A stretch of DNA of 64,000 nucleotides from Candidatus Hydrogenedentota bacterium (GCA_029556545.1 JAKQEQ010000042.1:164995-228994); one strand, 5' to 3'. Positions 16,762 to 26,374 are shown, numbered from the stretch's first letter. Notes: generated from the letters alone by a model not told the origin. Numbers and translations: made by a program.

Positions 16762-18633
16762 CTACTCGGAGGACTTGATCTTCATGTCCTTATCGATGCG
16801 GACGCCGTCCCGCTTCTCAAGCAACTTGCAGACCGCCAGACCGGTCTGCTCATCGAAACCGGTCACCTGTACGCGCGCGACGGGCCGCTGGCGATACGCA
16901 ATGACGCGGCCCCCGGCCTCAATGGGCTCGCCCTCCTGCAATACGGTGAAGACCTGGTCCGCTTTCACGCCGTGCAGGGCCGTCAGGTTGGTCAGGATCG
17001 CGTTTTCATCGGCGGCGTCGGCGATCATGCCCCGGACTTCCTGGTCCCTGTAGAAGTGCGCCAATTCGTCGACAATGGCGCCCACCGGACCGAGGACTTT
17101 GCCGGGCGGCATATTGGCCTTGTAGTGGAGCACGATTTCGCCGGTCTGCGTGTCGGTCACGCGGAGAAACACGAAGGGGTCGCTGTCGATCTGGTCAAAG
17201 TCGACGAACGACAGGTATCGCGCAATCTTGATCTTGCCGGGCGCGGCGGCGGTTTCCGGGTCGGCCAACGCGCTGAGCTGCTGTTCCTGCAGGATCAGAT
17301 CGAGGTTCTCCCGCTCGACCACGGCGACGTTCATCTGCCCGCGCAGTAAAGCGGCGATTTCATGGCGGACGGCCACGTCCGTGCCCGCGCGTGCGAAGAA
17401 CACCGGCCGTCCCTGCCGCGGCCCGAGGAAGGACACGACCAGTGGCCGGGTGGTCCAGTCGTCCACCGGCTGGCCCTCGAGGCGCTTCGCGTACTCGGCG
17501 AGTTCCTTGATTTGTTGCTGGACCAGCTTGCCGCGTTCGACCTGCGTTGCCTCCTCGAGTTGGCGCAGCATGAGGCTGACGAGTTCGTCGTCACGAATAC
17601 TTGCGGCGCGTTCAAGCGTCTCCTTCGCTTTCGCGACGTCGCCTTCAGCCTGATGTACCGTGCTCTCGTTGCTGAGCGCGATGACGTTATAGGGGTCCAG
17701 CGCGATCGCCTGCTCGTAGCGCGAGAGGGCGGCGCTGTTGTCGCCTTTTTCCTGGGCGACGCGTCCCTGCGCGTTCAGCGCCTCCGACTTCTGCCAATCG
17801 TCCGCGGGAAGCGTCGCCGCCTTGTCCGCCGCCGCCGCGGCGTCCTCGACCTTGCCCGCGTTCATCAGGGCCTGCGCCTTGACCGCCTGGGCATAGCCGT
17901 CGTCGGGGGCCTGATCGGCGATTTCCGCCGCCTTGTCATAGTCGCCCTGTTCGAGGGCCACGCGCGCCAGCCCGGCGTTCGATTGAATCTCGCCGAATTC
18001 CGCGACCGCCTCGTCCAGCTTGCCTTCCGACACGAGGATGTAGCCCTTGAGTTCCCGTGCGGCCTGCGGGTCCTCGCCCGCCGCCAAAGCATCGTCGACC
18101 ACTGCCGCCGCTTCGGCTTTGCGCTTCTGGTAGAGGTTCTCCGCGACGCGCTTGAGGAAATCCGCGCTCGATGTACCGCCGCCGCGAATCACCTGCTCGA
18201 CGGCGCGTTGCTCGTCCGGCGCCACAAACAACACGAGCGGCGTCACGTCCACGTGCTTGATCCACGCTGCGTCGGCAATCTTCCCGCCGTCGATCACGTG
18301 ATAATTGAGGTCCAGTTGCCGCGCGAAGGTCTTCAGGGCCTCCTCGTCCTCCTTGAAACCAAGCGCCGTAATGATCATTTTCTCCCGGCCGTACTTCATG
18401 TCCAGGAGCCGCAGTTTGAGCGCCAGTTCCTCGCCGGAAGCCGTATCGAAGAAGTAATAGATGGCGAGATATGGCTTCGCCTGCTCGATAAGCGTGCAGG
18501 TGTCCACGTCCTCGCCCCGAATGTCCACCGCCTTGATGCACGGCGCGGGCGCGCCCTTGGTGAACTGGGCATTCGCCGTCACGGAAACCGCGAGCGCCAA
18601 GGCCGCCGTCCCAACCGTCAAGAACCACCGCAT
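16762..18633 (-). CDS. Exported thioredoxin-like / TPR / CsgG-like protein
   Basis: 623 aa. A signal peptide (residues 1-22, cleavage after ANA) is followed by a redoxin-like domain (about 25-155) with no CxxC active site; the segment DTCTLIEQAKPYLAIYYFFD has a single Cys. Several TPR units (about 170-360) come next. The C-terminal domain (about 385-520) resembles CsgG/curli-assembly proteins (VVERENLDLILQEQQLSAL...). ATG at 18633 has GGGGAGGA upstream; the longer frame to 18768 adds an unlikely N-terminus. A perfect TATAAT lies 90 bp upstream. The periplasmic location is confident; function is unknown. Confidence 0.82.
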   Translation of the reverse strand: MRWFLTVGTAALALAVSVTANAQFTKGAPAPCIKAVDIRGEDVDTCTLIEQAKPYLAIYYFFDTASGEELALKLRLLDMKYGREKMIITALGFKEDEEALKTFARQLDLNYHVIDGGKIADAAWIKHVDVTPLVLFVAPDEQRAVEQVIRGGGTSSADFLKRVAENLYQKRKAEAAAVVDDALAAGEDPQAARELKGYILVSEGKLDEAVAEFGEIQSNAGLARVALEQGDYDKAAEIADQAPDDGYAQAVKAQALMNAGKVEDAAAAADKAATLPADDWQKSEALNAQGRVAQEKGDNSAALSRYEQAIALDPYNVIALSNESTVHQAEGDVAKAKETLERAASIRDDELVSLMLRQLEEATQVERGKLVQQQIKELAEYAKRLEGQPVDDWTTRPLVVSFLGPRQGRPVFFARAGTDVAVRHEIAALLRGQMNVAVVERENLDLILQEQQLSALADPETAAAPGKIKIARYLSFVDFDQIDSDPFVFLRVTDTQTGEIVLHYKANMPPGKVLGPVGAIVDELAHFYRDQEVRGMIADAADENAILTNLTALHGVKADQVFTVLQEGEPIEAGGRVIAYRQRPVARVQVTGFDEQTGLAVCKLLEKRDGVRIDKDMKIKSSE

Positions 18634-18721
18634 GTCACTGTCCTCCCCGAACGCTCTGTTGTTCTCTGCCTCGCATAAGACTCGCCGCCCGCGCACCCGC
18701 GCGCAGTGCGAATTTAGCACT

Positions 18722-18727
18722 ATTATA
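18722..18727 (-). promoter_or_regulatory. -10 element for the thioredoxin-TPR operon
   Basis: TATAAT on the minus strand 90 bp upstream of the ATG at 18633, with no clear -35. It lies at the end of the 165-bp gap after the kinase gene. Confidence 0.45.
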
Positions 18728-18798
18728 CCACCGTTCGGGCCGTGCGCGCAGGGCTGCGTGCCCTGCACCCCGCGCCCGTGGATTCTACAGCCTCACTG

Positions 18799-20406
18799 CT
18801 ATTTCTTGGTGCTCACAAGTACGTCCAGCAAGGGGGCGATTTCGCCGGGTTCCGTGGCCTTGACAGGCCAGGGAACATCGAGCGTCGCCGGTTCGTCATC
18901 CCCTGGGATGGGAACTGTTACTCGAATCCAGACTTCCTCGACCGGCTCGGTGCACTCGACCCGGCCCACGTGGCGCACCGCACCCTGGCCAACCGTTCGT
19001 CTATCCTTGTCCAACAATTCGACCGTCGCGTTTGCTTCCTCGACAAGCCCCTTGCTGTACAGTTCTCCCACGTACCGGTGCGCGTCCTCCATGCCGAGAC
19101 CTATGTATTGACCGAACAACTCGTCGTCATCGGTCTGATAGACCCCGATGCGCACCGCGGTCAGGTAGTTTTCAGGAGTAACGGCAGTGTCCCGCGGAGT
19201 GGACACCGGGGCGGTACCCGCATCCGCCGGCGTCGGCTGCGTGCCGCCGCCGCTGAGCGCGATGACCAATGCAACCACGAGCAGCGCCGCCGTCGCCGCG
19301 GCGACAATGTAATACAGACGCGGCGGCTTCGTCCAGAGAACGGCCGGAGGCGGCGCGGCGGCGACCGGCGGTCCGCCGGTTTCCGTATCGGGCGGGGGCG
19401 CGCCGGGTTTCGTCACGTCGAGAGCAGACGCCGACACAACGGTGGCCTCGGCCGCCGGAGCCGCCGCCCGCGCGGTTCCCATCATGACCGTTGCGTCGTC
19501 CGTCGGGGCGGTGATGACCGTCTCCGCGCCCGCGCCGGGTTTCTCGAGCGCCAGAATGGCCGGATTGGGCTGCGGCTTGACGCTTTCGCGCAGCGCCGCC
19601 GCCATGGCGCGGCCGTCCTGGTACCGGTCGGCGGGACGTTTGCTCAGCGACTTGAGCAGCACGCGGCTGAGCGCCTCGGGGACGTTGAAGTTGAGTTCAT
19701 GGGGCGGCACGGGGTCCGTCTTGATGACGTGGTGCATGACCGTGCTCAGGGCTTCGCCGGTAAACGGCTTCTCGCGCGTGATCAATTCATACAGCACGAC
19801 GGCGACAGAAAAAAGGTCGGATCGCCCGTCGACTTTCTGGCCCATGAACTGCTCGGGACTCATGTAGAAGGGCGTGCCGATAAGCGCGCCTTCCTGGGTC
19901 AGCGTCGAGTCGGACATGTGGGCAATGCCGAAGTCCGCCACTTTAATCGGTCCATCAGGCGGGGTCATGATGTTCGCGGGTTTGATGTCGCGATGAATGA
20001 CACCCCGGTCATGCGCGCTGGCCAGTGCTTCGCAGATGGCCGCGCCCATCTCGGCCGCCGCCTCGGGCGCCATGTGACGCCGCTCGTCGATCACGTTGCG
20101 CAGGTCGCCGCCTTCGAGGAATTCCATGGCGATATACGCGATGCCGCTCTCCTCGGCGGCGTCATAGATGGTGATGATGTTCGGATGGTTCAGCGCGCCG
20201 GCGGCGCGCGCCTCGCGCAGGAAGCGTTCCATCATTTCGTCGGCATGGGCGGACGATTCGAGGACGTCGCGGCGCGCCGTCTTGATCGCGACGCGACGCC
20301 CGATGTTCGGGTCGAGCCCTTCGTAGACGACGCCCATCGCGCCTTTGCCCAGTTCGCGGACAATCCGGTAGCGCCCCAGATGGTCCGGCATGTTCGTGGC
20401 GGACAC
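18799..20406 (-). CDS. Transmembrane Ser/Thr protein kinase (PknB type)
   Basis: 535 aa. The kinase domain (residues 12-275) is complete: glycine loop GKGAMGVVYEG, Lys in VAIK, HRDIKPANI, DFG in VADFGIA, SPEQ and the RPADRYQDG end motif. A Pro/Ala-rich linker follows, then one membrane helix (about 355-377). A 150-aa extracytoplasmic domain covers the C-terminus. The GTG start has AGGGGAA about 9 nt upstream; ATG at 20391 is an alternative. It lies 25 bp after the trypsin-TPR gene, so it could phosphorylate proteins in response to envelope state; this is inference from context. Confidence 0.93.
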   Translation of the reverse strand: MSATNMPDHLGRYRIVRELGKGAMGVVYEGLDPNIGRRVAIKTARRDVLESSAHADEMMERFLREARAAGALNHPNIITIYDAAEESGIAYIAMEFLEGGDLRNVIDERRHMAPEAAAEMGAAICEALASAHDRGVIHRDIKPANIMTPPDGPIKVADFGIAHMSDSTLTQEGALIGTPFYMSPEQFMGQKVDGRSDLFSVAVVLYELITREKPFTGEALSTVMHHVIKTDPVPPHELNFNVPEALSRVLLKSLSKRPADRYQDGRAMAAALRESVKPQPNPAILALEKPGAGAETVITAPTDDATVMMGTARAAAPAAEATVVSASALDVTKPGAPPPDTETGGPPVAAAPPPAVLWTKPPRLYYIVAAATAALLVVALVIALSGGGTQPTPADAGTAPVSTPRDTAVTPENYLTAVRIGVYQTDDDELFGQYIGLGMEDAHRYVGELYSKGLVEEANATVELLDKDRRTVGQGAVRHVGRVECTEPVEEVWIRVTVPIPGDDEPATLDVPWPVKATEPGEIAPLLDVLVSTKK

Positions 20407-20431
20407 GTGCGTGATTCCCCTTGTCTGTGTG

Positions 20432-21694
20432 CTATGGACTCTTCAGTTGCTCGATCCACGCCCGCACCCGCGCCGTGTCGTTCGCGGCGGGCGCGAGGGC
20501 GAGGTATTGCTCGAAGTGGCGAATGGCCTCCGCCGGGTTGTCCAGGGTCGTATACGCGAGCCCGAGATTGTAGTGGGCCGCGGCGTAGTCCGGCCGCAGC
20601 TTGAGCGCGGCCTGAAACGCGCGCGCCGCCTCCTCGCTCCGATTCATTTGCCGCAGCGTTTCACCGAGGTCGTTATGCGATTGTGCCTCGCTCGGCGCGA
20701 GTTCGAGCGCGGTCTGAAAGGCCCGGACCGCGTCCTCGAAACGCTGCTGCCGCAAGTATAACCGGCCAAGATTCCGTTGCACTTCGACGGCCTCCGGCTG
20801 CAACGCCCGCGCCTTCCCGTAGGCCGCCTCCGCGCCCGCGAAGTCGTCGCCCGCCGTGCGCGCCACGGCGAGGTTGAACCAGGCCATGTAAAACTCGGGC
20901 AGCAGCCGCACCGCCTCGTCGTAGGCCGCAATCTTCTCGTCGATGAAGTCGGCGCGGACCCCTCGATTATAGGCTTCGATGGCGCGCAAGTCGGCCTGGG
21001 TCGCGCCGCGCGCCGGCATGAGTTCGCCGCCCACCTCGTCGGCGAGTTCCCGCGACTCGGGCAGGAGCCCGTGACGGCGGAGCATGGCGTAGGCGTTGTT
21101 CACCGGGTTGATGGCGGTAATCCAGTCTTCGTCCCGCAGCTTGCCGATGATCATGCCGACCAGCGCGCCGGTGCGATCGAATACGGGGCCGCCGCTCGAA
21201 CCGGGCGCGGCGCGTAACGCCGCCTGGATCACGGGGTAATTCCGCAGCGTGCGGTTCGTATTCGAGACGGTGCCCGTCACCACCGAAAAATCGAGGCTGC
21301 GCGGCGCGGCAATCGACACGAGGTCCGCGCCGCTGCGCAGGGTCGCGGCGTCGCCTATCCGCGCGGCCTTAGGCAGGTGGACCGACGCGCGCAACAGGGC
21401 GATCTCGCGGGCGGAGTCGATCTCGACCACTTCGAGCGGCGCCGTGCGGCCGTCAAAGAACCGGGCCTCGATATTCTTGACACCCGTAATCTGGTGGGCC
21501 GTCGTGAGAATGTATCCATCCCCGCCGACACAACACCCGCTGCTCTGGACCTCCGCGCCCGTCTCCGCGCGCGCCCCGTAGAGGACAACCACGCAGGGCT
21601 TGTTGTGCTCGACGACGAATTCCGTGTCGATCGGCCACGCGGCAACGTGTCCAAAGTTCAGCAGGACGACAAGTCTCAAGACATTCATACGCAT
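20432..21694 (-). CDS. Exported trypsin-like serine protease with TPR tail
   Basis: 420 aa. A short N-terminal signal-like segment (residues 1-19) is followed by an S1C/HtrA-like protease domain. The active-site His67 is in TTAHQI and Ser167 in GSSGGPVF. Where HtrA has Asp in the DIAL motif this protein has Glu98 (REIALL). No PDZ domain is present; instead four or five TPR units fill residues 230-410. No Shine-Dalgarno is visible; TATTCT stands 6 nt before the ATG at 21694. ATG at 21688 is an alternative start. Probably a periplasmic protease or a protein-binding descendant. Confidence 0.88.
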   Translation of the reverse strand: MRMNVLRLVVLLNFGHVAAWPIDTEFVVEHNKPCVVVLYGARAETGAEVQSSGCCVGGDGYILTTAHQITGVKNIEARFFDGRTAPLEVVEIDSAREIALLRASVHLPKAARIGDAATLRSGADLVSIAAPRSLDFSVVTGTVSNTNRTLRNYPVIQAALRAAPGSSGGPVFDRTGALVGMIIGKLRDEDWITAINPVNNAYAMLRRHGLLPESRELADEVGGELMPARGATQADLRAIEAYNRGVRADFIDEKIAAYDEAVRLLPEFYMAWFNLAVARTAGDDFAGAEAAYGKARALQPEAVEVQRNLGRLYLRQQRFEDAVRAFQTALELAPSEAQSHNDLGETLRQMNRSEEAARAFQAALKLRPDYAAAHYNLGLAYTTLDNPAEAIRHFEQYLALAPAANDTARVRAWIEQLKSP

Positions 21695-21855
21695 GACGAT
21701 AGAATACCATGCCTCAGCGGTCCCGCTATCATAAGAAGCTGCGCCCGGTGAGTCAACGACGAGCCGCGGCGGCGGGCGCTCTTGGAATTTCGGCGCGCGC
21801 GCGTGCTATTCTGGTGTTCCCATCCAGGCACACAAGCGCGGGAACGGAGTTCCGC

Positions 21856-22158
21856 ATGAGCCAGATCACCGTAGAAGACGTGGAATACATTGCCGGGTTG
21901 GCCCAACTCGAGGTGGACGCGGCGACGAAGGCGCGGCTGACCGAGGAACTCGGGAAGATATTGGGCTATGTCGCGAAGTTGAACGAATTGGACACGCGCG
22001 ACGTGCCGCCGATGATGCACGCCCTCGAAATGCGGAACGTCTTTCGCGAGGATGAGGCCGGCCCGTCGCTGCCGCGCGACCTGGCGTTGCGGGCCGCGCC
22101 GTCGCACGACGGACAGTACTTCATCGTGCCGCGCATCCTCGATACGGACGAGGTATAG
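21856..22158 (+). CDS. gatC: Asp-tRNA(Asn)/Glu-tRNA(Gln) amidotransferase subunit C
   Basis: 100-aa small subunit of GatCAB, which amidates mischarged Glu-tRNA(Gln) or Asp-tRNA(Asn). Family features are [17 protein letters not shown] at the N-terminus, the helix [17 protein letters not shown] and the C-terminal segment VPRIL. The longer open frame back to 21709 is not family-like, so I chose ATG 21856. It is the first gene of gatC-gatA-gatB, 2 bp before gatA. Confidence 0.96.
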   Translation: MSQITVEDVEYIAGLAQLEVDAATKARLTEELGKILGYVAKLNELDTRDVPPMMHALEMRNVFREDEAGPSLPRDLALRAAPSHDGQYFIVPRILDTDEV

Positions 22159-22160
22159 GC

Positions 22161-23621
22161 ATGGCGTGGTACGGGAAGACGGCCCACGAACTGATCGAAG
22201 CCGTGTCTCAGCGGCAGGCAAGCGCCGTCGAAATCGCCGAGAGTTATCTGGGCCGTATCGAGGCGGTCGAGCCGCGCGTGGACGCCTTTACCCAAGTCTG
22301 GCGGGATTCGGCGCTCGAACAGGCAGCGCGGGTGGACGCCCGCATCGCGCGGGGCGAAAACGCCGGGCCGCTCGCGGGCGTGCCGGTGGCGCTGAAGGAG
22401 CTGCTTTGCACGGTCGAGGGCGAGACGACGTGCGCCTCGCGCATCCTGGCGGGGTTCCGTAGTCCCTACGACGCGACCGCGGTCCAACGACTGAAGGCGG
22501 CGGGCGCGGTGCTGCTCGGCAAGCTCAACATGGACGAGTTCGCGATGGGTTCGTCCACCGAGAACAGCGCGATTAAGCTGACGCGGAACCCGTGGAACCC
22601 CGAGTGCGTGCCGGGCGGATCGAGCGGCGGCTCAGCGGCGGCGGTGGCGGCGGACGAGTGCGCGTTCTCGTTGGGCAGCGATACGGGCGGATCGATCCGG
22701 CAGCCGGCGGCGCTGTGCGGCTGCGTCGGGATGAAGCCGACGTATGGGCGCGTGTCTCGATTCGGTCTGGTGGCGTTCGCGTCGTCGTTGGACCAGATCG
22801 GGCCGCTGACGAAGGACGTGCGGGACTGCGCGCTGGCGCTGAATGTCCTCTGCGGGCATGACCCGATGGACAGCACGTCGGCAGACGTGCCCGTGCCGGA
22901 TTTCACGCGCGGGCTCGACGGCGACATGCGCGGCGTGCGCGTCGGCCTGCCCCGCGAGTTTTTCACGGACGCGCTCTCGGGCGAGGTGCGCGAGCACGTC
23001 GAGGCGACGGTGAAGGCGCTCGAGGCGCGGGGTGCGGAGTTGCGGGAAGTCTCGCTGCCCCATTCGGAATACGCCGTGGCCACGTATTACATCGTCTGCA
23101 CCGCCGAGGCCAGCGCGAACCTGGCCCGGTTTGACGGCGTACGCTACGGGTTCCGTCATCCCGAGGCAAAGACGATGCTGGACATGTACGTGATGAGTAA
23201 GACCGGCGGCTTCGGCCCGGAGGTCCAGCGGCGTATCCTGCTCGGGACCTACGTGCTGTCGAGCGGGTACTACGATGCCTACTACCTGAAGGCGCAGCAA
23301 GTCCGCACGCTCATCAAGCGCGATTTCGACCGCGCCTTCGAGCAGGTGGACGTGATCGCGGGGCCGACCTCCCCCACGCCCGCGTTCCGATTCGGCGAGA
23401 AGACCGCCGACCCGCTGACCATGTACTTGAGCGATATCTACACGATTTCGTGCAATCTCGCGGCGCTGCCGGGGCTGTCGTTGCCCTGCGGGCTCACCGC
23501 ATCCGGGCTGCCCGTCGGATTGCAGTTGCTCGGACGGCCCTTTGACGAGGAAATGCTGCTGCGCGTGGCGCACTGCTGCGAGCAGTTGCGGGGCGGCATC
23601 GGCAAGCCGCCGCTGGCATAA
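22161..23621 (+). CDS. gatA: Asp-tRNA(Asn)/Glu-tRNA(Gln) amidotransferase subunit A
   Basis: 486-aa amidase-signature subunit that releases ammonia from glutamine. The catalytic Lys is in [10 protein letters not shown], and the cis-Ser and nucleophile Ser are in the [11 protein letters not shown] and [13 protein letters not shown] segments. Length matches the family. It starts 2 bp after gatC and ends 9 bp before gatB. The GatCAB set implies that this organism makes Gln-tRNA and/or Asn-tRNA by the indirect route. Confidence 0.97.
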   Translation: MAWYGKTAHELIEAVSQRQASAVEIAESYLGRIEAVEPRVDAFTQVWRDSALEQAARVDARIARGENAGPLAGVPVALKELLCTVEGETTCASRILAGFRSPYDATAVQRLKAAGAVLLGKLNMDEFAMGSSTENSAIKLTRNPWNPECVPGGSSGGSAAAVAADECAFSLGSDTGGSIRQPAALCGCVGMKPTYGRVSRFGLVAFASSLDQIGPLTKDVRDCALALNVLCGHDPMDSTSADVPVPDFTRGLDGDMRGVRVGLPREFFTDALSGEVREHVEATVKALEARGAELREVSLPHSEYAVATYYIVCTAEASANLARFDGVRYGFRHPEAKTMLDMYVMSKTGGFGPEVQRRILLGTYVLSSGYYDAYYLKAQQVRTLIKRDFDRAFEQVDVIAGPTSPTPAFRFGEKTADPLTMYLSDIYTISCNLAALPGLSLPCGLTASGLPVGLQLLGRPFDEEMLLRVAHCCEQLRGGIGKPPLA

Positions 23622-23630
23622 GGAACGGAT

Positions 23631-25064
23631 ATGGCGTACGAAGCCGTCATCGGCATGGAAGTGCACGTAGAGATCAACACCCGCTCGAAGGTGTTCTGCG
23701 CGTGCAGCACGGCCTTTGACGCGCCCCCGAACACGAACGTCTGCCCCGTTTGTCTCGGCATGCCCGGCGTCCTGCCCGTGCTGAACCGCGAGATGGTCAA
23801 CAAGACCGTCGCGGTCGGCCTCGCCTTGAACTGCCGCATTTCGCGGTGGTCGAAGATGGACCGGAAGAATTACTTCTACCCCGACCTCGCCAAGAATTAC
23901 CAGATCAGCCAATACGACCTGCCCTTGTGTCAGGAAGGCTTCCTCGATATCGAAGTGGACGGCGCGACGCGGCGCATCGGCATCACGCGGGCGCACATGG
24001 AGGAAGACACGGCGCGGAACACGCACAGCATCGGCGGAGGCCAGAGCGGCGTGGATTTCAACCGCGCGGGCGTACCGCTGCTCGAAATCGTGACCGAGCC
24101 GGACCTGCGGAGCGCCGACGAGGTCTACGCCTACCTGACGATGCTCAAGCAAATTCTGGAGTATCTCGATGCCAGCGACTGCAATATCGAGGAAGGCTCC
24201 CTGCGCGCGGAGGCGAACGTGAGCGTGCGGCCCGTAGGCGCGCAGACGCTCGGCGTGAAGACGGAAATCAAGAATGTCGCCTCGCTGCACGGGGTCACTA
24301 AGGCGGTCGAGTACGAGATTGCGCGGCACGTCCGGGTGCTAGACGAAGGCGGAACCATCACCCAAGAAACGCGCGGCTGGGACGCGGACCGGGGCCTAAC
24401 CTTCTCGCAGCGGCAAAAGGAATCGGCCCACGACTATCATTATTTCCCGGAGCCGGACCTCGCCCCGATTGTCGTGGACGAGGCGTGGGAGCAGCGCATC
24501 CGCGAGGGGCTGCCAGAATTGCCCGCCGCGCGCAGGAGCCGCTTCTCCGACCAGTACGGCCTCTCGACGTATGACGCGGCGATTCTGACGGCGACGCGCG
24601 CCATGGCGGACTATTTCGAGGCAACGGCAGCGTGCGGCGCGGACCCGAAGCAGGCGGCGAACTGGATCATGGGCGACCTCCAGGCCCTGCTCACGCTGTC
24701 GGCGATGGACATTCGTGCGTGTCCCGTGCAACCGGACGCGCTGGCCGGCATGATCGCGCTGATTGACGACGGCACGATCAGCGGAAAGATCGGGAAGGAC
24801 GTGCTGGGCGAAATGTTCGCCACCGGGAAGACGGCCCGGGCGATCGTCGAGGCAAAGGGGCTGACCCAAATTTCGGACGCGGACGCGCTTCGGGCGGTGA
24901 TTCTGGAGGTTATCGAGAAGAATCCGGCGCAAGTCGAACAGTACCGAAGCGGGAAAGAGAAGGTGCTGGGCTTTCTGGTGGGCCAGGTGATGCGCGCGAC
25001 GCAGGGTAAGGCGAACCCGCGGCTCCTGAACGACGTGCTGCTTGCCGAATTGCGTAAACCGTAG
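23631..25064 (+). CDS. gatB: Asp-tRNA(Asn)/Glu-tRNA(Gln) amidotransferase subunit B
   Basis: 477-aa kinase-like subunit that activates the tRNA-bound acid. The N-terminal IGMEVHVEINTRSKVFCAC has two of the zinc-ligand cysteines, with CPVCLGMPG following. Other signatures are KNYFYPDLAKNYQISQYD and HMEEDTARN. The tail domain (residues 330-477) binds tRNA. It is cotranscribed with gatC and gatA; rsfS follows 18 bp later. Confidence 0.97.
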   Translation: MAYEAVIGMEVHVEINTRSKVFCACSTAFDAPPNTNVCPVCLGMPGVLPVLNREMVNKTVAVGLALNCRISRWSKMDRKNYFYPDLAKNYQISQYDLPLCQEGFLDIEVDGATRRIGITRAHMEEDTARNTHSIGGGQSGVDFNRAGVPLLEIVTEPDLRSADEVYAYLTMLKQILEYLDASDCNIEEGSLRAEANVSVRPVGAQTLGVKTEIKNVASLHGVTKAVEYEIARHVRVLDEGGTITQETRGWDADRGLTFSQRQKESAHDYHYFPEPDLAPIVVDEAWEQRIREGLPELPAARRSRFSDQYGLSTYDAAILTATRAMADYFEATAACGADPKQAANWIMGDLQALLTLSAMDIRACPVQPDALAGMIALIDDGTISGKIGKDVLGEMFATGKTARAIVEAKGLTQISDADALRAVILEVIEKNPAQVEQYRSGKEKVLGFLVGQVMRATQGKANPRLLNDVLLAELRKP

Positions 25065-25082
25065 AGGTTAAGGACGGAACCA

Positions 25083-25460
25083 TTGCTGAAACGGATGACT
25101 CACGGCGCGGAAGCGCCCCATATCGCGAACACGCTGCGGATTGCGGCTTTGGCCGCGGAGAAGAAGGCGAAAGGTATTCGGGCATTCAACCTGCAAGGGC
25201 TGACGCTCATTGCGGACAGTTTCGTCCTCTGCACGGCCACGAGCGAGCCGCAGATGAAGGCCGTGCGCAACGCGATCATCGAGGGCATGAAAAAGATCGG
25301 CGTGGCCCCGTTGCACGTCGAGGGCAATCACCGAAGCGACTGGCTCTTGCTTGATTACGGCGACATCATCGTGCATGTCTTTCGAGAGGAGGCGCGCGAT
25401 TTCTATGATTTGGACGGGCTTTGGGGCGACGCGCCCGAGATCGCCCTCGGTTTGGAGTGA
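25083..25460 (+). CDS. rsfS: Ribosomal silencing factor RsfS
   Basis: 125-aa factor that binds L14 (uL14) on the large subunit and prevents subunit joining in starvation. Conserved features are AAEKKAKGIRAFNLQGLTLIADSFVLCT, RSDWLLLDYGDIIVHVF and the C-terminal REEARDFYDLDGLWGDAP. TTG at 25083 has AAGGA 8 nt upstream; the ATG at 25095 lacks one, so I favour TTG with moderate certainty. It belongs to the gatCAB transcript by spacing. Confidence 0.95.
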   Translation: MLKRMTHGAEAPHIANTLRIAALAAEKKAKGIRAFNLQGLTLIADSFVLCTATSEPQMKAVRNAIIEGMKKIGVAPLHVEGNHRSDWLLLDYGDIIVHVFREEARDFYDLDGLWGDAPEIALGLE

Positions 25461-25483
25461 CCCGGTGACACGGAGCGTCGGCG

Positions 25484-26326
25484 ATGCCTGAAGACATCTA
25501 CACGCCTGATCGGCCAAAGCTGTATCACTACAAGCTCGACCGTATTCTCGGGCAGGGCGGCACCGGGCGCGTCTATCGGGGCATTGACACCAAGCGGGGG
25601 CAGGTGGTCGCCGTCAAACTGTTCCACGAGAACTTTTTCCGAAACCGGCTGCACCTTCGCGACTTGGTGCGGGGGGTAAAACGATTCAGGACGTTTAAAC
25701 ACGACAACGTGGTCCGCATATTCGACTTCATCGACGGCCCGGAAGGCCGCTGCATGATCATGGAATACGTGGACGGGCCGAATCTGAAGTGGTATCTGAC
25801 TAATCGGCCCTGGAACCTTCAGGAACGGCTGATTGTGGTCGCCCAGATGTGCAACGGTCTGCAATACCTTCATGACAACGGCTGCATCCACCACGACTTC
25901 AAGCCCGCCAATGTCCTGTTCACGCGCAAGGGTGTCGTCAAGGTGGCGGACTACTCGCTCTACGGCACGAGTGTATTCCTGGAATTTCTCGACGGCGGCG
26001 CGGTTGAACAGGTCACCCCCATGTTTGTGGCCCCGGAATTCCTGCGCAAGGAGCGAGTGACGGCCCGAAGCGATCAATACGCCCTCGGGATCACCATGTA
26101 TATGATGTTTACGGACCGGCTGCCCTATCCCGTGGACAACCTCCAGCAACTGTACCAGTGCCACCTCCGCGTGGTTCCGATGCACCCCCACGAAGCGAAT
26201 CCCCGCTGTCCCCAGGAACTTGGCGACATCATCATGCGCCTCCTCGACAAGCAGGCCACGAACCGTTTCCGCGACTGCGACGAACTGCGCATCGTCCTTT
26301 CGGATATCGGCCGCAGCCGCATTTGA
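25484..26326 (+). CDS. Atypical Ser/Thr protein kinase, stand-alone catalytic domain
   Basis: 280 aa, kinase domain only, no membrane helix. The glycine loop is GQGGTGRV (23-30) and Lys45 is in VAVK. Departures from the family: HRD is HHD (136-138), DFG is DYS (156-158), and the alpha-C glutamate expected near residue 64 is not there (Gly). The catalytic Asp138, Lys140, Asn143 and metal Asp156 remain, and an APEF segment replaces SPEQ. Activity is therefore uncertain, either a divergent active kinase or a scaffold. It lies 24 bp after rsfS and may be its last operon partner. Confidence 0.88.
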   Translation: MPEDIYTPDRPKLYHYKLDRILGQGGTGRVYRGIDTKRGQVVAVKLFHENFFRNRLHLRDLVRGVKRFRTFKHDNVVRIFDFIDGPEGRCMIMEYVDGPNLKWYLTNRPWNLQERLIVVAQMCNGLQYLHDNGCIHHDFKPANVLFTRKGVVKVADYSLYGTSVFLEFLDGGAVEQVTPMFVAPEFLRKERVTARSDQYALGITMYMMFTDRLPYPVDNLQQLYQCHLRVVPMHPHEANPRCPQELGDIIMRLLDKQATNRFRDCDELRIVLSDIGRSRI

Positions 26327-26345
26327 GCCGTGTCAAGACAGCACA

Positions 26346-26374
26346 AACCCGCATGACGTTCGTCCATGCGGGTT
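26346..26374. terminator. Hairpin between convergent kinase and small-protein genes
   Basis: A perfect 10-bp stem, AACCCGCATG (26346-26355) and CATGCGGGTT (26365-26374), with a 9-nt loop, lies in the 83-bp space between two convergent units. Neither flank has a long T-run (CCTT on plus, TGTGC on minus), so it is a weak bidirectional terminator at best. Confidence 0.5.

Noticed and set aside
22632..24329. 565-aa open frame antisense to gatA/gatB
   Set aside because: Shadow composition; gatA and gatB are intact on the plus strand.
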